This document shows, one piece after another, positions 52,798-59,805 of a stretch of 64,000 nucleotides of DNA. The DNA is from Lachnospiraceae bacterium. GTDB lineage: Bacteria > Bacillota > Clostridia > Lachnospirales > Lachnospiraceae. A program made the translations under genes and the position numbers. Under the pieces are notes generated by a model. That model did no database searches and was not told the DNA's origin. It saw only the letters and a list, made by a program, of their open reading frames with translations. The stretch spans positions 62,001 through 126,000 of the forward strand of contig JAILIS010000047.1 in the NCBI GenBank assembly GCA_024695145.1, in the 5' to 3' direction. Numbering within the stretch: position 1 is the stretch's first letter; every line of letters begins with the position of its first letter.

Positions 52798-54297
52798 ATG
52801 AGTGATATAAAAGAATACTGCCGTATGTGCGGCAGGAGTACGGATGATGTCGGAGAACTGCTGACTATCACCGGCGGACTCAGGGTGTGCAGAACGTGCC
52901 TTGAGGATGCCATGAGGATGGCGGAAAAGCTCATGCCCGGCCTCTCACCCGTGCAGATGAAAGACAACGGAAACGATACAGCAGGCAATACGGAAGTGTC
53001 CGAAAACACACCTTCCGATCCCTCCGCTCCCGAAGAAGGCGATACTCCCCCGGGTGAGGATGATCCCAAAAAGGGCGGTTCGGTGCGCTTTGCCGGGGGC
53101 TTTGGACTTCCGAATGTCGGATTTTTGAACATGGCGGATCTTCAGAACATGATGTTCGGCAATCCCGCCGCCAAGAAAAAAGACCGTAAGGAGAAGAAGG
53201 ATGCACCTGTCATAGACATCAGGAATATCCCTCTGCCTCATAAGATCAAGGAACTGCTCGATGAATACGTTGTCGGACAGGAACAGGCGAAAAAGGTCAT
53301 GTCCGTCGCCGTATATAACCATTACAAGCGAGTGGCATCGGAGAGCATGAAGCCCGAGGAGTTCGAAGAGGCCCTGCGTGATGTCGAGATCGAAAAATCA
53401 AACGTCCTTCTGATAGGTCCGACCGGCTGCGGCAAGACCTATCTTGTAAAAACGCTCGCAAAGCTTCTCGATGTACCGCTTGCCATTACCGATGCGACAA
53501 CACTTACCGAAGCCGGATATATTGGAGATGATATAGAAAGCGTTGTATCAAAGCTCCTGGCCGCTGCAGACAATGATGTCGACAGGGCAGAGACCGGTAT
53601 AATATTCATAGATGAGATCGATAAGATCGCCAAGAAAAAGAATTCACATTCAAGGGATGTATCGGGAGAGAGCGTGCAGCAGGGGATGCTGAAACTCCTC
53701 GAGGGCGCCGAGGTTGAAGTCCCCGTGGGAGCCAATTCCAAAAATGCCATGGTGCCGCTTGCGACCGTTGATACGAGGAACATCCTGTTCATATGCGGAG
53801 GAGCGTTCCCCGATCTTGATGAGATCATAAAGCAGAGGCTGCGCAAACAGACTTCCATAGGATTTAACGCCGAGCTCAAGGACAGCCTGGACAAGCGAAA
53901 GGATATCCTTTCCGAAGTCACTGTTGACGATGTCAAGAAGTTCGGAATGATCCCCGAATTTGTCGGCCGTCTTCCGGTTATATGTACGATGCACGGGCTG
54001 AGCGATGAAATGCTCGTGGATATACTAAAAGAACCGAAAAATGCCATAATCAAGCAGTATCAGAAGCTTTTATCCCTTGACGAGGTCGATCTGAAGTTCA
54101 CGGATGATGCTCTTCTGGAAATAGCCAAAAAAGCGCAGGAGAAAGACACGGGAGCGCGGGCGCTCCGCGCGATCATAGAGGATATCATGCTTGATATCAT
54201 GTATGAGATACCGAAAGATGACAACATCGGAAGAGTGACCATCACGAAAGAGTATCTTGAGGGCAGCGGTTCACCGCTCATCGAGACCAGAGGCTGA
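52798..54297 (+). CDS. clpX: ClpX-like ATP-dependent unfoldase, long form
   Basis: A 499-residue AAA+ unfoldase, some 75 residues longer than usual. The N-terminal zinc domain has Cys8, Cys11, Cys31 and Cys34. An acidic/Pro/Gly-rich linker (about 55-130) accounts for the extra length. The AAA+ module has Walker A GPTGCGKT (207-214), pore loop GYIG (240-243), Walker B FIDEID (270-275), DVSGESVQQ, the ClpP-docking IGF loop (354-356) and sensor-2 GARALR (452-457). The intact IGF loop predicts that it works with ClpP. It lies 12 nt after a glycosyltransferase gene with no tig or clpP nearby, and may be read through from the glycan operon. Confidence 0.93.
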   Translation: MSDIKEYCRMCGRSTDDVGELLTITGGLRVCRTCLEDAMRMAEKLMPGLSPVQMKDNGNDTAGNTEVSENTPSDPSAPEEGDTPPGEDDPKKGGSVRFAGGFGLPNVGFLNMADLQNMMFGNPAAKKKDRKEKKDAPVIDIRNIPLPHKIKELLDEYVVGQEQAKKVMSVAVYNHYKRVASESMKPEEFEEALRDVEIEKSNVLLIGPTGCGKTYLVKTLAKLLDVPLAITDATTLTEAGYIGDDIESVVSKLLAAADNDVDRAETGIIFIDEIDKIAKKKNSHSRDVSGESVQQGMLKLLEGAEVEVPVGANSKNAMVPLATVDTRNILFICGGAFPDLDEIIKQRLRKQTSIGFNAELKDSLDKRKDILSEVTVDDVKKFGMIPEFVGRLPVICTMHGLSDEMLVDILKEPKNAIIKQYQKLLSLDEVDLKFTDDALLEIAKKAQEKDTGARALRAIIEDIMLDIMYEIPKDDNIGRVTITKEYLEGSGSPLIETRG

Positions 54298-54327
54298 TGC
54301 TTCATTTGTATTTATGTTCTATATTAT

Positions 54328-54367
54328 TGCGTCTGATTTTGGTATAATAGATCAGACGCATTTTTTT
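54328..54367 (+). terminator. Intrinsic terminator after clpX
   Basis: A perfect 10-bp inverted repeat, TGCGTCTGAT (54328-54337) and ATCAGACGCA (54351-54360), with a 13-nt loop is followed by seven T (54361-54367). This ends the clpX transcript and any read-through from the glycan operon. The loop carries a -10 element (separate entry). Confidence 0.88.
54340..54348 (+). promoter_or_regulatory. Extended -10 promoter inside the terminator loop
   Basis: TGGTATAAT (54340-54348) is a perfect extended -10 (TGnTATAAT) located in the 13-nt loop of the clpX terminator. No good -35 is present at 16-18 nt spacing. Transcription would begin around 54355, within the descending arm, so the hydrogenase mRNA would not contain the full hairpin. 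The hydC start codon is about 60 nt further on. Confidence 0.6.
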
Positions 54368-54377
54368 GTAATATATC

Positions 54378-54399
54378 GCAGGGGAAGCTTTTCTCCTGC
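54378..54399 (+). other. Leader stem-loop upstream of hydC
   Basis: GCAGGGGAA (54378-54386) can pair with TTCTCCTGC (54391-54399) around a 4-nt GCTT loop; eight Watson-Crick pairs and one G-U. It ends 8 nt before the GGAGG ribosome site (54408-54412). It may protect the 5' end or influence translation; nothing further can be read from it. Confidence 0.5.
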
Positions 54400-54416
54400 A
54401 GTTATTTGGAGGTCAT

Positions 54417-54896
54417 ATGCTGGATCAATCATTCTATGACAAGGCGGATGAGATCATATCCGTTCACGGAAAAGGGAAGGAATCTCTCATACCCATCATG
54501 CAGGATATACAGGCCGAGTACCGTTATATCCCGCCCGAACTGCTGTCCTACGTTGCGAAAAAGATCGGAGTGACCGAGGCCAAGGCCTATTCGGTCGCAA
54601 CATTTTACGAGAATTTCTCTTTTGACAAAAAGGGCAAGTATGTCATCAAGGTCTGCGACGGAACCGCCTGTCATGTCAGGAAGGGAACACTTATACTCGA
54701 ACGTCTGAACAAGGAACTCGGACTGTCGGCGGGCAAGCATACAACGGACGACATGCTCTTTACCGTTGAGACCGTATCGTGCCTCGGAGCCTGCGGGCTG
54801 GCACCCGTAATGACCGTTAATGACGAAGTTTATCCGGCCATGACCCCGGATAAGGTTTCCGAGACGATCCAAAAGATAAGGGAGGTAGAAGCATGA
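54417..54896 (+). CDS. hydC: [FeFe] hydrogenase NuoE-like subunit
   Basis: A 159-residue [2Fe-2S] thioredoxin-like subunit. The cluster ligands are Cys80 and Cys85 (VCDGTACHVRKG) and Cys122 and Cys126 (SCLGACGLAP). It passes electrons between NAD(H)-linked HydB and the rest of a multimeric cytoplasmic hydrogenase. A GGAGG site stands 4 nt before the ATG. The stop overlaps hydB (ATGA), and the hydC-hydB-hydA order is the usual one for trimeric, often electron-bifurcating, clostridial enzymes. Confidence 0.95.
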   Translation: MLDQSFYDKADEIISVHGKGKESLIPIMQDIQAEYRYIPPELLSYVAKKIGVTEAKAYSVATFYENFSFDKKGKYVIKVCDGTACHVRKGTLILERLNKELGLSAGKHTTDDMLFTVETVSCLGACGLAPVMTVNDEVYPAMTPDKVSETIQKIREVEA

Positions 54897-56770
54897 ACAT
54901 GTTACACTCACGCGAAGACCTTTCAAATACGAGGGCCCTTTGTGAGGAGCGCATATCAAAGATCAAATGCCGCATCCTCATATGTGCCGGTACGGGGTGT
55001 CTTGCCGGAGGATCCGGCAGTATATATGAGAAGATGTGTGATCTTTGCGGTAATGACCCCGATGCGCAGATAGTATTCGGAGAGGAAGTGGCACATGACG
55101 GCATCGACATTCAGAAGAGCGGATGCCACGGTTTTTGCGAGATGGGCCCCCTCGTCAGGATAGAGCCCTACAATTACCTGTATATCAAGGTCAGGCCGGA
55201 AGACTGTGAGGAGATATACAATACGACCGTCAAGGGCGGCAAGCCTGTTGAACGTCTGCTCTATAAGATGAACGGAGTCACCTATCCCGCGCAGGAGGAT
55301 ATACCGTTTTATGCCGGCCAGATGCGTCTGGTCCTGAAAAACTGCGGACACATAGGTGCGGAACATATTGAGGAGTCACTGGCCTTTGACGGATACAAGG
55401 CACTTGAAAAGGCATTGTTTGAGATGACACCCGAAGAGGTCATTGATGTCATATACGATTCGAATCTTCGCGGCCGCGGCGGCGGAGGCTTCCAGACCGG
55501 ATACAAGTGGAAACAGGTGGCAAGGCAGGAAGAGAAGATGCGGTATGTCGTATGTAACGGTGATGAGGGTGATCCCGGAGCATTTATGGACAGATCCGTC
55601 ATGGAGGGCGATCCTCACAAGATGATCGAGGGTATGCTGATCGCTGCATATGCGGTTGGAGCAAGTGAGGGATATATATACGTGCGTGCCGAATATCCCC
55701 TTGCGGTCTCCCGACTGAAGATCGCCATTGCGCAGGCTGAAGAGGCCGGCCTTATAGGAGAAAATATACTCGGGTCTGATTTTTCATTCAGACTCCATAT
55801 CAATAAAGGAGCCGGGGCATTCGTATGCGGCGAGGGAAGTGCGCTTACCGCGTCCATTGAAGGCGAGCGCGGAATGCCCAGGACCAAGCCTCCGCGCACT
55901 GTTGAACAGGGACTGTTCGGCAAGCCTACCGTTCTCAACAACGTGGAGACATACGCAAACGTTCCGATGATCATTCTTAAAGGCGCCGACTGGTATCATT
56001 CCATCGGAACCGAAAAGAGCCCCGGGACCAAAGCCTTTGCGGTTACCGGCAGCATCAACAATACAGGTCTTATAGAAGTTCCGATGGGAACGACATTAAG
56101 AGAGATCATCTACGATATAGGAGGAGGCATCAAGGGAGGCAAAGACTTCAAGGCCGTGCAGATTGGAGGCCCGTCCGGAGGATGTCTTATATCTGCGGAT
56201 CTTGATGTACCGCTGGATTTTGATTCGCTGAAAGCAAAGGGCGCAATGATCGGCTCCGGCGGACTCGTTATAATGGATGAGGATACATGCATGGTCGAGG
56301 TGGCGAGGTTTTTCATGAACTTCACCCAGAACGAGAGCTGCGGCAAATGTGTGCCGTGTCGTGAAGGCACCATGCGTATGCTTGAGATACTCGAAGACAT
56401 CGTTGCCGGCCGCGGTACGATGCAGCAGCTGGATCTTCTCGAAGAACTGGGCCATGCCATAACTGACACGGCGCTGTGCGGACTCGGAAAATCAGCGGCG
56501 CTTCCGGTATTGTCGACCCTGAAGGTGTTCCGCGACGAGTACGAAGAGCACGTGCTTGAAGGCAAGTGCCGGACAGGTACATGTAAGGCCCTGTCAAAAT
56601 ACAATATAGACCCCGCAAAGTGCAAGGGCTGCAGCAAATGCGCCAGGAACTGTCCCGTCGAGGCGATCAGCGGGCAGCTCAAATCACCGTACACGATCGA
56701 TCAGAGCAAGTGCATAAAGTGCGGTGCATGTATGGAAAATTGTCCGTTTGCGGCAATATCCGTAATGTAG
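54893..56770 (+). CDS. hydB: [FeFe] hydrogenase NuoF-like NAD(P)/FMN subunit
   Basis: A 625-residue subunit with an N-terminal [2Fe-2S] thioredoxin-like domain (Cys31, Cys36, Cys78, Cys82), an NuoF core with GRGGGGFQTGYKW (194-206) and NGDEGDPGAFMDR (222-234) for FMN and nucleotide binding, a [4Fe-4S] site (ESCGKCVPCREGT with LCGLGKS), and two C-terminal ferredoxin-type clusters (CKGCSKCARNCP, CIKCGACMENCP). It oxidises or reduces NAD(P)H and is the proposed site of flavin-based bifurcation in such complexes. It overlaps hydC by 4 nt. Confidence 0.95.
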   Translation: MNMLHSREDLSNTRALCEERISKIKCRILICAGTGCLAGGSGSIYEKMCDLCGNDPDAQIVFGEEVAHDGIDIQKSGCHGFCEMGPLVRIEPYNYLYIKVRPEDCEEIYNTTVKGGKPVERLLYKMNGVTYPAQEDIPFYAGQMRLVLKNCGHIGAEHIEESLAFDGYKALEKALFEMTPEEVIDVIYDSNLRGRGGGGFQTGYKWKQVARQEEKMRYVVCNGDEGDPGAFMDRSVMEGDPHKMIEGMLIAAYAVGASEGYIYVRAEYPLAVSRLKIAIAQAEEAGLIGENILGSDFSFRLHINKGAGAFVCGEGSALTASIEGERGMPRTKPPRTVEQGLFGKPTVLNNVETYANVPMIILKGADWYHSIGTEKSPGTKAFAVTGSINNTGLIEVPMGTTLREIIYDIGGGIKGGKDFKAVQIGGPSGGCLISADLDVPLDFDSLKAKGAMIGSGGLVIMDEDTCMVEVARFFMNFTQNESCGKCVPCREGTMRMLEILEDIVAGRGTMQQLDLLEELGHAITDTALCGLGKSAALPVLSTLKVFRDEYEEHVLEGKCRTGTCKALSKYNIDPAKCKGCSKCARNCPVEAISGQLKSPYTIDQSKCIKCGACMENCPFAAISVM

Positions 56771-56794
56771 GCATTTGAGGTAGGAGGATCATAA

Positions 56795-58483
56795 ATGGAT
56801 TATATGACAATAGACGGCATCAAGGTGCCGATAGAAGATGAGAAGAATATTCTCCAGCTTATCAGAAAAGCGGGCATAGACATCCCGACATTCTGTTATC
56901 ATTCGGATCTGTCGATCTATGGGGCGTGCAGGATGTGCATGGTGGAAGATGAGAGGGGACGGATGTTCGCATCCTGTTCCGAGCAGCCTCGTGCGGGGCT
57001 TACGATACATACGAACACGAAGAAGCTCCAGCAGTACAGAAAGCTTATAATCGAGCTTCTCCTTTCGACCCACTGCCGGGACTGTACAACCTGTACCAAG
57101 AACGGAATGTGTGAGCTTCAGAGCCTTGCCTACAGAGTAGGAGTCCACAGCGTGAGGTTTGAGAACAAGAAGGAACCGCTTCCGCTTGACTTAAGCTCCA
57201 AATGTATCGTCCGTGACCCTAACAAATGTATTCTTTGCGGAGACTGTGTCAGGACCTGCGCGGAAAATCAGGGAATCGGAGCGATCGATTTTGCTCACAG
57301 AGGTTCCAAGATGCAGATAACACCGGCTTTCGGCAGGACACTGAGCGAAACCGACTGTGTCGGATGCGGACAGTGTGCCGTTGTATGCCCTACTGCCGCG
57401 ATCTCGATCAGGACAAATGTCACCGAGGTATGGGATGCGATCGAGGATCCCAAAAAACGTGTGGTCGCACAGATAGCTCCGGCTGTAAGAGTGGCCATCG
57501 GAGACAAGTTCGGACTCCCGAGAGGCGAAAATGCCATGGGTAAACTTGTCAAAGCACTCAGGATCATGGGATTTGACGAAGTATATGATACCAATTTCGG
57601 AGCGGATCTTACCGTTATCGAAGAGTCGCGCGAATTTGCCGAAAGGCTCAAAAGCGGAGAAAAGCTTCCGCTCTTTACATCATGCTGTCCGGGATGGGTG
57701 AAGTTCTGCGAGAACAAATATCCGGAGTTTGCCGGTAATCTGAGCACATGCCGCTCGCCCATGGGCATGTTCTCGCCTGTTATCAGGGAGTACTTTAAAA
57801 AGCTTGATGAAGAGGAAGGAAAGGAAACATACATTGTTGCCATTATGCCATGTACGGCCAAAAAGGCGGAAATACTCCGCCCGGATAACCATACCGGCGG
57901 CAGGCAGGATACTGATATCGTCATAACCACCCAGGAGATCATACGCATGATCAAACAGGTCGGGATCAATTTCGGCGAGCTTGGCAGCGAGGCATGCGAT
58001 ATGCCGTTCTCAATGGCCTCGGGAGGAGCTTCCATTTTCGGTATAACGGGCGGTGTTACCGAAGCTGTCCTGCGTTACATGTCCGTCGACAAAGATCACG
58101 CTACGCTTGAAGACATAAAGTATTCGGGCATCCGCGGCAAGGAGGGATTCAAGAGGGCAACGGTCACACTCGGGGACAGACAGCTTAATATCGCCGTGGT
58201 TCACGGACTGAAGAATGCCTCCGATCTGCTTGAAGCTATAAAAGCCAAAGAGGCCGATTACGATTTTGTGGAAGTGATGGCATGCAGGCGCGGCTGTATA
58301 CTCGGAGGAGGACAGCCGGTTCCGATGGGACCTCATACGAGAAAAGCGAGAATGGACGGTATCTATCAGGTAGATCAGCTTTCAAGTATCAGATACACAG
58401 ATGAGAATCCTCTTATCGACAGGATATGGGAAGATATCATAAAAGGACATGAGCACGAGCTGCTTCACAGGAATATGCACTAA
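56795..58483 (+). CDS. hydA: [FeFe] hydrogenase catalytic subunit
   Basis: A 562-residue catalytic subunit. From the N-terminus: [2Fe-2S] plant-type domain (Cys34, 45, 48, 61), a His-Cys3 cluster motif (STHCRDCTTCTKNGMC, 91-106), two ferredoxin-type clusters (CILCGDCVRTC, CVGCGQCAVVCP), and the H-cluster domain with L1 TSCCPGW (295-301), L2 MPCTAKK (351-357) and L3 MACRRGCILGGGQP (495-508). A short C-terminal tail (IWEDIIKGHEHELLH) fits the small-subunit motif. It makes or uses H2 in the cytoplasm. An Arg-Arg pair occupies the variable positions of L3. AGGAGG precedes the ATG. The gene converges on the MATE gene, with stop codons overlapping by 4 nt. Confidence 0.95.
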   Translation: MDYMTIDGIKVPIEDEKNILQLIRKAGIDIPTFCYHSDLSIYGACRMCMVEDERGRMFASCSEQPRAGLTIHTNTKKLQQYRKLIIELLLSTHCRDCTTCTKNGMCELQSLAYRVGVHSVRFENKKEPLPLDLSSKCIVRDPNKCILCGDCVRTCAENQGIGAIDFAHRGSKMQITPAFGRTLSETDCVGCGQCAVVCPTAAISIRTNVTEVWDAIEDPKKRVVAQIAPAVRVAIGDKFGLPRGENAMGKLVKALRIMGFDEVYDTNFGADLTVIEESREFAERLKSGEKLPLFTSCCPGWVKFCENKYPEFAGNLSTCRSPMGMFSPVIREYFKKLDEEEGKETYIVAIMPCTAKKAEILRPDNHTGGRQDTDIVITTQEIIRMIKQVGINFGELGSEACDMPFSMASGGASIFGITGGVTEAVLRYMSVDKDHATLEDIKYSGIRGKEGFKRATVTLGDRQLNIAVVHGLKNASDLLEAIKAKEADYDFVEVMACRRGCILGGGQPVPMGPHTRKARMDGIYQVDQLSSIRYTDENPLIDRIWEDIIKGHEHELLHRNMH

Positions 58484-59805
58484 ATCTTTCCGTAGCGTTG
58501 CAGCAGCTTTACGCCGATCAATACCGACAGAAGTTCCGATGTGACGAGGGCGGCCCACATCCCGATCCCTCCGATCACATTTGTCAGTATAAGGACCGAG
58601 ACCGAATAGATCAGTAGATTTCGCACAAATGAGAAGAGTCCGGAAATCTTACCGTTTGACAGTGCGGTAAAATAACCCGAGACAAAGTTATTGAATCCGG
58701 AGAACAGATAGGACAGCCCTGCAAATGCCAGGGCTGTTACTGCTATACTGAAGTATTCGGACTCTTTGTCAAAAAACGCCTGGGAGATACCGGACCTCAG
58801 CGCAAACACTGCCACCGAAAGTATTATACTGACGATTATCATAAGAGTCATTCCGTTCGCCAGGAGCTTACCGACGGCCTTTTTATTCTTCTGCCCGTAG
58901 TAATATGCGATAACAGGCTCGAGAACGACCATGATTCCCATAAAAACGGCGGACGTCATATAACTGATATTTGACAGTACGCATACAACGCTGACACCGA
59001 CACTGTTCCAGAAATATCCGGCTACATTGTTCAGTATGACTGTCAGTATTCCGGTAAACAGGCTCGATAAGAGCTCGGAAACACCGTTGAACAGTACCGG
59101 GCCGACATCTTTGATGTGTACGGCGCACAGACGCATTTTGTAAATACTTATTCTCTTTATGATGATCAGAACGGCGGCAGTCTGCAGAACATATCCGATA
59201 CCGGTTCCGAGGGCGGCGCCTTCTATTCCCATATCAAGATATTTCATGAAAATAACATCAAGTATACAGTTTGTAAGTCCTCCGGATATTTCGAGAGTGA
59301 CTACCGTTCCGACGCGCCCCTCGCCGAGCAGCATCAGGTTCATTATGCTTGAGATCAGAAGTGCGGGCATAAAGCATAAGCATATCCTGTAATATACATT
59401 TACATATGAGATGTTATCGGCTGTCGCACCGAGCAGCCTTGTTACCTGAGAAGTAAATATGAACAGAAGAACGGGCAGGACTACACTCACCACGCATGAG
59501 AAGGTAATGATCTGGTTGTAGATATTCTGTGCCCGTGATGTGTTGCCCTCACCCTGCGCTTTCATTATCGCGGCATTTGCACCTGTGCCCGTCATGTATC
59601 CCAAACCGACGAACAGGGCATTGATCGGAAGGAATATGTTGATCGCCGCTATCGCAGTCTCATTTATGAACCTGTCAATAAGCAGAGAATCGACAACCCC
59701 GTAAAGTGATATGAACAGATACAGCAGGGCACTGGGAGCGGCATATTTGATCAGCCCTTTAAGTGACAGGTCATAAGTCACCTGAACAGACGCATCATTA
59801 TTCAC
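58480..59805 (-). CDS. MATE-family efflux transporter
   Basis: A 441-residue polytopic protein of the MATE/MOP superfamily with 12 predicted helices. It begins with a short polar stretch and LKGLIKYAAPSALLYLFISLYGVVDSLLI, the usual MATE first helix, and shows GLGYMTGTGANAAIMKAQGEG, a MATE loop signature. It lies directly downstream of the synthetase gene on the same strand, overlapping it by 8 nt. It is therefore probably co-translated and could export the synthetase product, though MATE proteins also handle unrelated cationic drugs. Confidence 0.9.
   Translation of the reverse strand: MNNDASVQVTYDLSLKGLIKYAAPSALLYLFISLYGVVDSLLIDRFINETAIAAINIFLPINALFVGLGYMTGTGANAAIMKAQGEGNTSRAQNIYNQIITFSCVVSVVLPVLLFIFTSQVTRLLGATADNISYVNVYYRICLCFMPALLISSIMNLMLLGEGRVGTVVTLEISGGLTNCILDVIFMKYLDMGIEGAALGTGIGYVLQTAAVLIIIKRISIYKMRLCAVHIKDVGPVLFNGVSELLSSLFTGILTVILNNVAGYFWNSVGVSVVCVLSNISYMTSAVFMGIMVVLEPVIAYYYGQKNKKAVGKLLANGMTLMIIVSIILSVAVFALRSGISQAFFDKESEYFSIAVTALAFAGLSYLFSGFNNFVSGYFTALSNGKISGLFSFVRNLLIYSVSVLILTNVIGGIGMWAALVTSELLSVLIGVKLLQRYGKI

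Noticed and set aside
53439..54053. 204-codon minus-strand frame inside clpX
   Set aside because: Shadow of the AAA+ module; composition is low-complexity and no start signal is present.
57295..58035. 246-codon minus-strand frame inside hydA
   Set aside because: Overlaps the H-cluster region, which is clearly coding on the plus strand; Ser-rich composition is typical of an antisense shadow.
59763..59781. GTGAC/GTCAC inverted repeat near the NRPS-MATE junction
   Set aside because: Only 5-bp arms, wholly within MATE coding sequence, no T-run; chance is sufficient.
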